DNA of 5,509 bases from an uncultured bacterium (GTDB lineage: Bacteria; Planctomycetota; Phycisphaerae; Phycisphaerales; SM1A02). The stretch covers positions 1-5,509 of the forward strand of contig CAIWNO010000445.1 of assembly GCA_903914045.1 (NCBI GenBank), given 5' to 3'. Below, one piece after another: positions 1 through 5,508 of this stretch (position 1 is the first letter of the stretch; the number at the start of each line of letters is the position of its first letter). Made by a program: the position numbers and the translations under genes. Under the pieces are notes generated by a model. That model was given only the letters and a program-made list of their open reading frames with translations, was not told the origin of the DNA and searched no databases.

Positions 1-360
1 GGTTTCAGTGGGATTGTCAGCGGGCTTGTCTTTCGCGGTCGGATCTTTTTTTGTCTGCGGTTTTTCAGAAGCGGCGACACCAATCACAACCAAGTCATTT
101 AGATTTGCTTTTTGCAACTTGGTCAAATTGGGAATGGTCTTAAGACATGGTCCGCACCACGTCGCCCAGAACTCAACCACATACACCTTGTCAGGATCAA
201 AGGCCTTTACTTCCTCGCCCTTGACCCAAGTCTCCGCGGTGAGCGCGGGCGCTTGCGAGTTTGCAATTAAAACAGTGTTAGTGGTCGGTGGTTGCTTGAC
301 ATCATCCGCGGCAAGCATGGTGAAAGAACTCAAGAACGAAATGAAAATTGCGATTGACAT
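1..360 (-). CDS. TlpA-like exported thioredoxin-fold protein (partial, C-terminus beyond window)
   Basis: The 120 visible residues contain a thioredoxin active site, WCGPC at residues 68-72, inside the pattern VYVVEFWATWCGPC (59-72). That pattern is typical of TlpA/ResA-type thiol-disulfide oxidoreductases acting outside the cytoplasm. Residues 1-18 are hydrophobic and end in an AA-type cleavage site, so they look like a Sec signal peptide, although the usual basic N-region is missing. There is no lipobox cysteine. A beta strand (LVVIGVAAS, 90-98) follows the active-site helix, and then a K/D/P-rich polar stretch (100-119) runs off the window edge. The start is well supported: ATG at 358-360 has AGGAGA 5 bases upstream (366-371), the best ribosome-binding site in the window. 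The likely role is reduction or oxidation of cysteines in exported proteins; the substrate is unknown. The reading frame has no stop before base 1. Confidence 0.88.
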   Translation of the reverse strand, partial: MSIAIFISFLSSFTMLAADDVKQPPTTNTVLIANSQAPALTAETWVKGEEVKAFDPDKVYVVEFWATWCGPCLKTIPNLTKLQKANLNDLVVIGVAASEKPQTKKDPTAKDKPADNPTET

Positions 361-365
361 TGGAG

Positions 366-371
366 TCTCCT
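366..371 (-). promoter_or_regulatory. Strong Shine-Dalgarno of the thioredoxin gene
   Basis: AGGAGA on the minus strand lies 5 bases before the ATG at 360. It fixes the start of the TlpA-like gene and stands out because the other genes here have no recognisable site. Confidence 0.75.
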
Positions 372-379
372 AGATTTGA

Positions 380-406
380 ATCGTAGCAGTGCGCGTGCTT
401 TGACAA
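380..406 (-). promoter_or_regulatory. Candidate sigma-70-type promoter for the thioredoxin gene
   Basis: On the minus strand TTGTCA (401-406, five of six matches to TTGACA) is followed after 15 bases by TACGAT (380-385, four of six to TATAAT). A TG one base before the -10 box makes it an extended -10. The spacer is shorter than ideal. The site lies in the 72-base gap between the C26 hydrolase and the thioredoxin gene. The 9-base word CTGCTACGA occurs twice, at 381-389 (overlapping the -10) and at 414-422 (upstream of the -35), so it may also be a regulator site. Confidence 0.35.
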
Positions 407-415
407 AAGTGGGTC

Positions 416-436
416 GTAGCAGATGCAAATTGCTAC
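416..436 (-). terminator. Weak hairpin at the end of the C26 hydrolase gene
   Basis: GTAGCA and TGCTAC (416-421 and 431-436) form a 6-base inverted repeat with a 9-base loop, overlapping the stop codon of the hydrolase gene. On the minus strand a short CTTTT run follows about 8 bases later. The stem is only half GC and the T-run is not adjacent, so this is at best a weak terminator; it may equally be a protein-binding site. Confidence 0.2.
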
Positions 437-1092
437 TTTTGCGCTGCATTCACCAGTTTTTCAATGATGCCAAGTCCAAGTTTCTGATCCTGGGTTCGCT
501 CTGGATGCCATTGCACGCCAACATAAAATGATCGGTTGGCAAGGCGAATGGCCTCCAACACTCCGTCGTCGCTTAGAGCGAGCGTTTCAAATGGACCAGC
601 GCTTGCAAGCGCTTGATGATGACTGCTGGTGACTTGACCAGAACCAATGGAGCCAGTGATGGAGTGAATTTTATTTCCCACATGTCGATCGCCGTTGGGA
701 ATCACGTCGTGCAAATGTTGAATCAGCGGACAGCCATTGTGCACGCCCATGAGTTGCATGCCCAGGCAAATTCCAAGTACGGGAAGAGTGGGGCGCTGAT
801 CAAGCGCGCGCAAAAGCGTGAACTCGCCGCGTTGGCGAAGGGGCGGCATGAGATCCGCTTTGGCGTGCAGTGCTTGGCCAAAGTCGCGCATATCAATGTC
901 GTCGCCACCCGTGAGCAACACGCCGTCAAGCGCGTCAAGCGCGTCGGCCGCCAATTCTGGAATGTGCGGAATTAAAAATGGGACGCCGCCGGCTTCTTTC
1001 ACGCTGTTGACATACGCGCTGTGCACAATGAAAAAAGTTTTTCCATTTTCTTCTTTCACGTTGCAGGAAATTCCTATGATTGGCCGCGCCAC
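433..1092 (-). CDS. Gamma-glutamyl-gamma-aminobutyrate hydrolase-like class I glutamine amidotransferase (peptidase C26)
   Basis: This 219-residue cytosolic enzyme belongs to the PuuD-like C26 family, which hydrolyses gamma-glutamyl bonds in small molecules. It opens with the family start RPIIGIS (3-9). It then has the oxyanion-side motif LLTGGDD (59-65), the nucleophile elbow GICLGMQ (107-113) with Cys109, an HHQA motif (158-161), and VGVQWHPE (191-198) supplying His196 and Glu198 of the triad. All catalytic residues are present. It is shorter than E. coli PuuD (about 254 residues), mainly between the elbow and HHQA. The start is GTG at 1092: an in-frame TAA lies four codons upstream, so no earlier start is possible, and the protein begins where the family does. 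No clear Shine-Dalgarno is seen. It lies 66 bases after the exporter gene on the same strand. The actual substrate (gamma-glutamyl-GABA or another gamma-glutamyl metabolite) cannot be told from sequence. Confidence 0.9.
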   Translation of the reverse strand: MARPIIGISCNVKEENGKTFFIVHSAYVNSVKEAGGVPFLIPHIPELAADALDALDGVLLTGGDDIDMRDFGQALHAKADLMPPLRQRGEFTLLRALDQRPTLPVLGICLGMQLMGVHNGCPLIQHLHDVIPNGDRHVGNKIHSITGSIGSGQVTSSHHQALASAGPFETLALSDDGVLEAIRLANRSFYVGVQWHPERTQDQKLGLGIIEKLVNAAQK

Positions 1093-1158
1093 TGCAGCAG
1101 TTTACGCAGTTGGCGTGGGGGTGTATCTACGCATAATGTGGCGTTTTTTCAGACGCGC

Positions 1159-2715
1159 TTACACGGAAGGCTTGTGCGCGCCATGTGGCTTAAATGGATG
1201 CGGCATGGAGCGCAGTCTTGTGGCCGCAATGAACGCGCCCGCCAAGGTGGCGGTGCAAATCCACCAACCTATGGCCACGCTGTTAGCCAACACTTCGCGC
1301 TCAATGATTTGCAGTGGCGCGTTGGCGGCAAGTTCGTCAATGGCTACACGATTTCCCTTGGACGCTTGTTGCAACAATTCGCGCGCTGGCGCGCGTTGCT
1401 CTTGCGGCAGCGTTTGTTCAACGCGTTTCTCAATGGCGGACTCATGTGACAACAGAATGGCGGAGCCAACAACGGCCACGCCAAGTGATCCACCAATTTG
1501 TCGCAGTGTTTGCACAAGGCCGCTCACTTGTCCACGTTGCGCCGGCGCCACGCGGCTCATGGAATCCGTATTCACCGGGCTCATGACAAAACCAATTCCA
1601 GTTCCAAGCACAAACATGCCCGTGGCCAGCAGTGGATAATTGGCAAGTGAGGCGGCCGTGGCTTGCACCGCCATGCCAATAACGCACAAAAACGTGCCAA
1701 TTAACGCTGGTTTTCGCACGCCCACGCGGTCGTACAAGCGCCCCGCGAAATGAATCACAATAATGATTGGCGCCAACATGGGCAGCAGGCTGGCGCCAGC
1801 TTTCAGTGGATCAAACAGCAAAACATTTTGCGCGTAAATGCTTCCGTAAATCACCAAGCCAGTCATGGCGAATTGCGTGGCGAACAAAATGGCCGCGTCA
1901 ATGGCAATTGCCGGGTCGGCGAACAAGTTCACCGCCAACAACGGTGATGGATGTTTTCTTTCCCACCACACAAAGAGTGGAAGAAGAATGACGCCCGCAA
2001 GAAGTGCGCCGACGATCGCCGGATTGCTCCAGCCAAACTCGCTGCCCTGCATGAGGCCCCACACAAAAAGTGGAAGGCTGGTCAGAAGAAGAATTGCGCC
2101 AACAAAATCATTTCCGCGTTTGGGCGCGCGCACATCAACTGGGCGCGCGATGAATGTAAGCGCAATGGATGCAAGCGCGATTGGAATGTTCAGCCAAAAG
2201 TTCCAGCGCCAGTTGGCGTACTGCGTGATGGCGCCGCCAATGACCGGACCCGCCGCTAGAAACAGCATGGGAATGCCGGCATACACAGCCATGGCTTTGC
2301 CGCGCTCGCCGGGCGCGAAACTGTTCACAACCAAACTTGCGCTGGCGGGTTGCATGATGGCCGCGCCAAGACCTTGCAACACGCGCGCCGCGACAAGTTG
2401 CGCGCCGCTGTCGGCCAGTCCGCACCACACACTTGCCAATGCGAACAAGATCACGCCCACAAGGAAAACTGGAACGCGGCCAAACGCGTCGGCGGCCCGG
2501 CCACCCACCGCGACAAAGCTGGCCAGCACCAACACATACGCGTTAATGACCCATTGCAATTGAAGCGGAGTGATGGCGAGATCATTTTGAATGGCGGGCA
2601 ATGCAACGCCCACTACCGTTGTGTCTAGAAGAATCATGCACAAACTTCCGGTCATAGCGAATAGCGTCAGCCACTTGCGCGGGTTGATTGGATGTGCGTG
2701 TGCGTGCGTGGTCAT
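1159..2715 (-). CDS. DHA2-family major facilitator drug/metabolite exporter (EmrB/QacA type, 14 membrane helices)
   Basis: The 518 residues match the usual length of the 14-helix DHA2 drug:proton antiporters of the inner membrane. Visible family motifs are LDTTVVGVALPAIQNDL (30-46) with Asp31 in helix 1, the motif A variant GGRAADAFGR (71-80) in the helix 2-3 loop, RVLQGLGAA (111-119) in helix 4, and the antiporter motif C AGPVIGG (155-161) in helix 5. These are followed by NWRWNFWLNIPIA (168-180). A cytoplasmic gap separates the two halves, and a polar stretch (about 423-475) precedes the last helix (480-499). The N-terminus has a short alternating His tract (THAHAHP, 3-9). The start ATG at 2713-2715 has no good Shine-Dalgarno, and the only nearby purine stretch (AAAGAG) is about 14 bases away. 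No TetR/MarR regulator is adjacent, unlike many such pumps. The gene sits between eboB and the C26 hydrolase, so it may export the product of the neighbouring pathway; that is inference. A general multidrug pump is equally possible. Confidence 0.93.
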   Translation of the reverse strand: MTTHAHAHPINPRKWLTLFAMTGSLCMILLDTTVVGVALPAIQNDLAITPLQLQWVINAYVLVLASFVAVGGRAADAFGRVPVFLVGVILFALASVWCGLADSGAQLVAARVLQGLGAAIMQPASASLVVNSFAPGERGKAMAVYAGIPMLFLAAGPVIGGAITQYANWRWNFWLNIPIALASIALTFIARPVDVRAPKRGNDFVGAILLLTSLPLFVWGLMQGSEFGWSNPAIVGALLAGVILLPLFVWWERKHPSPLLAVNLFADPAIAIDAAILFATQFAMTGLVIYGSIYAQNVLLFDPLKAGASLLPMLAPIIIVIHFAGRLYDRVGVRKPALIGTFLCVIGMAVQATAASLANYPLLATGMFVLGTGIGFVMSPVNTDSMSRVAPAQRGQVSGLVQTLRQIGGSLGVAVVGSAILLSHESAIEKRVEQTLPQEQRAPARELLQQASKGNRVAIDELAANAPLQIIEREVLANSVAIGWWICTATLAGAFIAATRLRSMPHPFKPHGAHKPSV

Positions 2716-2738
2716 GAAATAGTTGCACGCTCTTTCAT
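2712..2738 (-). other. Possible 8-codon leader ORF overlapping the exporter start
   Basis: On the minus strand ATG at 2738 opens a tiny frame (MKERATIS) whose TGA overlaps the exporter ATG as ATGA. Such an overlap would allow translational coupling, or a leader peptide. There is no clear ribosome-binding site in front, and a frame this short can arise by chance. Confidence 0.15.
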
Positions 2739-2755
2739 GGCGTGTTGAAATAGTT
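2715..2755. repeat. Pair of 10-base direct repeats before the exporter gene
   Basis: TGAAATAGTT occurs at 2715-2724 and 2746-2755, with start points 31 bases apart, close to three turns of B-DNA. The nearer copy abuts the exporter start codon. The geometry suits a dimeric or tandem regulator site in the 88-base gap upstream of the exporter, but no regulator gene is visible. The rest of this gap (2716-2803) shows no terminator for eboB and no convincing promoter. Confidence 0.35.
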
Positions 2756-2803
2756 CATGCAATAACACAACTGCGGTGGCGAATTTGTTTTGCGTGCGCA
2801 TGT

Positions 2804-3625
2804 TCATGAATGAGTTGGCCTTGGCGCGTTCACGCTGAAGTTTCCACTTTGCGAAAGGAACGCGCGCGGATTGTCAAAGCTGATCTTGTGAATGTCCGCT
2901 GCCGTGTGGCCGCGCGCGCGCATGGTCACGACAGCTTTTGGAACCGCAAGCGGATCGCTGTGCCCCCAATCGCCGGCGGAATTGATCCAAATACGCTCAG
3001 TTCCGTGCATTTCCATAATGTCGACGGCGCGCGCGGCGGTGCATTTTGTGTCTGGATACAGCGTCATGCCCGCCCACATTCCGCGCTCAAGCACCATGCG
3101 CACGGTGTGCTCCTCAACATGGTCAACCAAAATGCGCGCGGGATTTATTTTTCCGTGCGCGGCGATCGCGTCCAAGATCAGTCGCGTGCCCTTGAGTTTG
3201 TCCTCCAAGTGCGGCGTGTGGATGAGCACGAGTGAATTGTGTCGCGCGGCAATTTCCAAATGCTCCTCGAACACGGCCAGCTCCGTTTTGCTGTTGCGGT
3301 TCAAACCAATCTCGCCAACGCCAAGCACATTGGGTCGCGACAAAAAATCCGGAATCATGCTCATCACTTCGCGCGCAAAGCCGTGGTCCTCGGCCTCTTT
3401 GGGATTGATGCAAATCCATGCGTGGTGCGCAATGCCGTATGCGGCGGCGCGGCGTGGTTCGCTTTCAGTGAGCTGGCGGAAATAATCATGAAAGCCAGCG
3501 GCGCTGCTGCGATCAAAGCCCGCCCAAAATGCGGGCTCGGTCACGGCCACGCAACCCGCGGCAGCCATGCGCGCGTAGTCGTCGGTGGTGCGGCTGACCA
3601 TGTGAATGTGTGGATCTATATACAT
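2804..3625 (-). CDS. eboB: EboB-type TatD-family metal-dependent hydrolase
   Basis: This 273-residue TIM-barrel hydrolase opens directly with YIDPHIHMVSRTTDDY (2-17) and continues with AVTEPAFWAGFDR (27-39). I recognise these signatures as those of EboB in ebo/edb clusters. Expected metal ligands of the TatD/amidohydrolase fold are all present: His6 and His8 (HxH), Glu105 in GVGEIGLN (102-109), His136 in LIHTPH (134-139), His169 in ILVDHVEE (165-172) and Asp219 in INSAGDWGHSDPLAVPK (214-230). It should be a cytosolic, metal-dependent hydrolase; its substrate is unknown in any organism, as far as I know. I placed the start at ATG 3623-3625 because the domain begins there. The frame stays open to an ATG at 3802, but the extra 59 residues look non-coding and would overlap the preceding small gene by 77 bases. 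No Shine-Dalgarno precedes 3625. It follows the small gene by 100 bases and precedes the exporter by 88. Confidence 0.9.
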   Translation of the reverse strand: MYIDPHIHMVSRTTDDYARMAAAGCVAVTEPAFWAGFDRSSAAGFHDYFRQLTESEPRRAAAYGIAHHAWICINPKEAEDHGFAREVMSMIPDFLSRPNVLGVGEIGLNRNSKTELAVFEEHLEIAARHNSLVLIHTPHLEDKLKGTRLILDAIAAHGKINPARILVDHVEEHTVRMVLERGMWAGMTLYPDTKCTAARAVDIMEMHGTERIWINSAGDWGHSDPLAVPKAVVTMRARGHTAADIHKISFDNPRAFLSQSGNFSVNAPRPTHS

Positions 3626-3627
3626 AT

Positions 3628-3658
3628 GGTTTGCGTGGCTGTCTGACAGTGGTTTGCG
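3628..3658. promoter_or_regulatory. Palindrome between direct repeats just upstream of eboB
   Basis: CTGTCTGACAG at 3639-3649 is a perfect 5+1+5 palindrome. It is flanked by two copies of GGTTTGCG at 3628-3635 and 3651-3658. The block lies 3 to 33 bases upstream of the eboB start, within the 100-base gap after the small gene, and could be an operator or an RNA element. There is no T-run that would make it a terminator. Confidence 0.3.
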
Positions 3659-3725
3659 AATGTGATGTGTTTGAAAGAGTGAATGTGTGATGTTCTTTGA
3701 GTCAATTTGCGTCGCGTAGAAATTC

Positions 3726-4031
3726 TCATGCCTTGTGTTGTGGGTGGGCTCCACGCGCGGCTTTGCCATCGGCGTGCGACACGGGCTCGGTGGTTGGATC
3801 ACTCCAAGATTTCAGAATACGCTCGACGCGAGTGGGCGAAGCATCAAGCGCAATTGAAAGCGCGGCTCGAATGGCTTCAACGCGAAAGTCTGTCGGGGCA
3901 TCGGTGCCAGGCGCGCGATCAAGTCGATCAAGAAACGCGGCGATATCAAGAACTTTGGCGCGCGCATCAATGAATCCAAGATCGATCAATGTCGTGCGAT
4001 CAAGTGGCGGCTTACCTGCGGGCGTGTTCAT
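3726..4031 (-). CDS. Small protein of unknown function between eboD and eboB
   Basis: I do not recognise this 101-residue protein. It looks real: it is co-directional with and evenly spaced between two ebo genes (75 bases after eboD, 100 before eboB), and its sequence reads like a folded soluble helical protein. Residues 13-39 (TTLIDLGFIDARAKVLDIAA, then FLDRLDR) form a probable long amphipathic helix. Residues 48-75 (TDFRVEAIRAALSIALD, then PTRVERILK) form two further helices, and SWSDPTTEP (76-84) leads into a polar, Ala/Gly/His-rich tail. There are no cysteines, no membrane segment and no signal peptide. It is less than half the usual EboA length and shows none of the EboA features I know, so I do not call it EboA. 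The start ATG at 4031 lacks a clear Shine-Dalgarno. It could be a helper or subunit of the ebo enzymes; that is inference from position only. Confidence 0.68.
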   Translation of the reverse strand: MNTPAGKPPLDRTTLIDLGFIDARAKVLDIAAFLDRLDRAPGTDAPTDFRVEAIRAALSIALDASPTRVERILKSWSDPTTEPVSHADGKAARGAHPQHKA

Positions 4032-4106
4032 GCGTCAAGTGTATTGCAAGCAATCACATTCATGACGGAATATTTATGGATGCATACAGGTTTTGCCGCA
4101 GTCATT

Positions 4107-5390
4107 TCAGATGCCTGTGGAGACCGCGAGTGTGCGAAGCATTGAGATTGCTTTGCGAAAGTCGTCGGCGCTGATGCGCGTGACTTCATGGGATGTGCCA
4201 ATGGCGGTGAGTAGCGGAATAGCGAAATTACCGCCTAAATGCTGGCGAAATTGCTCTAGACCGTGGAAAATTTCTTGAGTTGATTCAAGCAATGAATGCC
4301 ACACAGGAAGTTGCAGCGATTGCAGCAGCCGAATAATTCGCGCAGCCACCGACTGATCAAGCAAATTCAATTCAACGGCTAGGCACGCGTCAAGCGCTAT
4401 GCCAATACTGACGGCTTGGCCATGCGGCACGGCAAAAGAACTGAGCGCTTCCAAGCGATGCGCGCTCCAATGTCCATGATCAAGTGGGCGCGTGGAGCCA
4501 ACTTCAAATGGATCGCCACTATTTACAATATGTTCGCGATGTAGCCACGCGCTGCGTTGCAGAATGGGAGCGGCGACTTTCATGTCGCGCGAAACAATAT
4601 GTGTGGCGCAAGTTTCAAGTTGCTCAAACAGCGGCGCGTCTTTGAGCAGCGCAATCTTTACCGCTTCGCTGAATCCGCCCAACCAATGTTGCAAAGGAAG
4701 CGTTGACAGAAATTGTTCGTCGCACAAAACCGCCCACGGTGTGGCGAAGCAACCCAGCGCGTTTTTGTGGCCAAACATATTCACGCCGCATTTCACGCCC
4801 ATTGCCGAGTCATCTTGCGCAAGCGTGGTGGTTGGAACGCGAATCATGCGCACGCCGCGGTGGGCAATGGCCGCGCCAAACCCAACCGCGTCAAGCACCG
4901 CGCCGCCGCCAATGGCAATCACGGCGCCGTGGCGACTCACGCCGTGATCAAAACATATTTTGGCCACATGCTGTGCAAACTGCAATCCGTCTTTGCACGC
5001 TTCTCCACCAGGAATAATTTCGACATGCGACAAGACAGGATTGCAAGTTTGAACCGAATCCGCACCGTGATGCAAAGAATTATTTGTTGGCGCATGCGCG
5101 GTTGTTGTTGCGATTGCCATAGGCGTCTGTTGCAACGCCGCAAATGCGTCCATGAGTTCACTTGAAAGTTTTGGCCAACATTGCGCCACACCAGAATCAA
5201 TAAAGGCCACGCAATGGCTATGCACTTGCGCAAGCGCCGCCGCGAACGCCAAATTGCCAGGGGCCAGCACGCGATCACTCCACCACACGCGGTGCTGCAA
5301 CTGCGCGGAGCATGCGGTTGACCACGCCGTGTGTGGCCAATTCATTTGCGCATTCTTAGGGTGTTGAGTTGCGGGCGTTGGAGACTTCAT
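4107..5390 (-). CDS. eboD: EboD-type sugar phosphate cyclase (3-dehydroquinate synthase-like)
   Basis: This 427-residue cytosolic protein has the dehydroquinate synthase fold: an N-terminal NAD-binding part (IPGGEACKD 126-134; IAIGGGAVLDAVGF 159-171) and a C-terminal metal-binding part. HRGVRMIRVPTTTLAQDDS (177-195) and DPFEVGSTRPLDHGHW (293-308) are the signature I know from EboD rather than AroB. By analogy with dehydroquinate synthase, zinc ligands are Glu242 (FSEAVK), His307 and His323 (PHGQAV). Other active-site residues are Asp194, Lys200, Lys209, Asn210, Lys245 and His311. The position of the Asn in the AroB motif NxGH is Asp304 here. The catalytic set looks intact, so it probably cyclises a phosphorylated sugar or keto acid, but EboD's true substrate is unknown. 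A polar Thr/Asn/His-rich segment (about 90-118) looks inserted between the N-terminal strands. The start is ATG 5388-5390; ATG 5343-5345 (residue 16) is an alternative. Neither has a good Shine-Dalgarno. Confidence 0.9.
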   Translation of the reverse strand: MKSPTPATQHPKNAQMNWPHTAWSTACSAQLQHRVWWSDRVLAPGNLAFAAALAQVHSHCVAFIDSGVAQCWPKLSSELMDAFAALQQTPMAIATTTAHAPTNNSLHHGADSVQTCNPVLSHVEIIPGGEACKDGLQFAQHVAKICFDHGVSRHGAVIAIGGGAVLDAVGFGAAIAHRGVRMIRVPTTTLAQDDSAMGVKCGVNMFGHKNALGCFATPWAVLCDEQFLSTLPLQHWLGGFSEAVKIALLKDAPLFEQLETCATHIVSRDMKVAAPILQRSAWLHREHIVNSGDPFEVGSTRPLDHGHWSAHRLEALSSFAVPHGQAVSIGIALDACLAVELNLLDQSVAARIIRLLQSLQLPVWHSLLESTQEIFHGLEQFRQHLGGNFAIPLLTAIGTSHEVTRISADDFRKAISMLRTLAVSTGI

Positions 5391-5442
5391 TACTTGTAAG
5401 AGTAGGTATGAAATTGACAGTGAAACGCCCCGAAATATTGAT

Positions 5443-5508
5443 TTATAAATATTGTATAAAGGCGATTCGCAAAGCCAACAATGTGTTGAAAAACACGGAC
5501 AATGTGGA
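5443..5508 (-). CDS. Possible C-terminal tail of an upstream gene (partial)
   Basis: On the minus strand one frame enters from the right edge and stops with TAA at 5443-5445, giving 21 hydrophobic residues (STLSVFFNTLLALRIAFIQY, then L). It would suit the last membrane helix of an integral membrane protein, and EboC, a UbiA-type prenyltransferase, is the membrane protein of ebo clusters. The match to EboC C-termini is not convincing, and a 22-codon open frame in AT-rich DNA means little. A second minus frame stays open from the edge to a TAA at 5390-5392 that overlaps the eboD ATG as TAATG, so the true reading cannot be settled inside the window. Confidence 0.25.
   Translation of the reverse strand, partial: STLSVFFNTLLALRIAFIQYL
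5451..5478 (-). promoter_or_regulatory. Candidate promoter of eboD
   Basis: On the minus strand TTGGCT (5473-5478, four of six to the -35 consensus) is followed after 16 bases by TACAAT (5451-5456, five of six to TATAAT). It lies in a distinctly AT-rich stretch (about 5431-5460). Transcription would start near 5444, leaving a leader of about 54 bases before the eboD ATG. The region 5391-5509 otherwise shows only the ambiguous reading frames noted separately. Confidence 0.4.

Noticed and set aside
920..950. Tandem repeat GTCAAGCGC within the hydrolase gene
   Set aside because: Two 9-base units encode the ALDALD stretch of a helix before the TGGDD motif. This is ordinary coding redundancy, not a separate element.
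818..1639. 273-codon open frame on the plus strand
   Set aside because: It runs antisense across the C26 hydrolase and the exporter, both of which have complete family motifs. Its translation is rich in Ser/Cys/Met without any domain pattern, as expected of an antisense shadow.
1865..2563. 232-codon open frame on the plus strand
   Set aside because: It is antisense to the exporter, with no recognisable motif and a low-complexity Ala/Thr/Pro-rich translation; it is a shadow of the GC-rich coding strand.
3626..3802. 59-residue N-terminal extension of EboB from ATG 3802
   Set aside because: The extension is not hydrophobic, has no domain pattern and overlaps the small gene by 77 bases. The EboB domain starts exactly at the ATG at 3625.
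3726..4031. Calling the small gene eboA
   Set aside because: EboA proteins are about twice as long, and I see none of their conserved segments here. Position alone is not enough.
4107..5390. Calling the gene aroB (3-dehydroquinate synthase of the shikimate pathway)
   Set aside because: The fold is shared, but the motifs around 177-211 and 293-323 follow EboD rather than AroB, and the neighbour is EboB, not shikimate genes.
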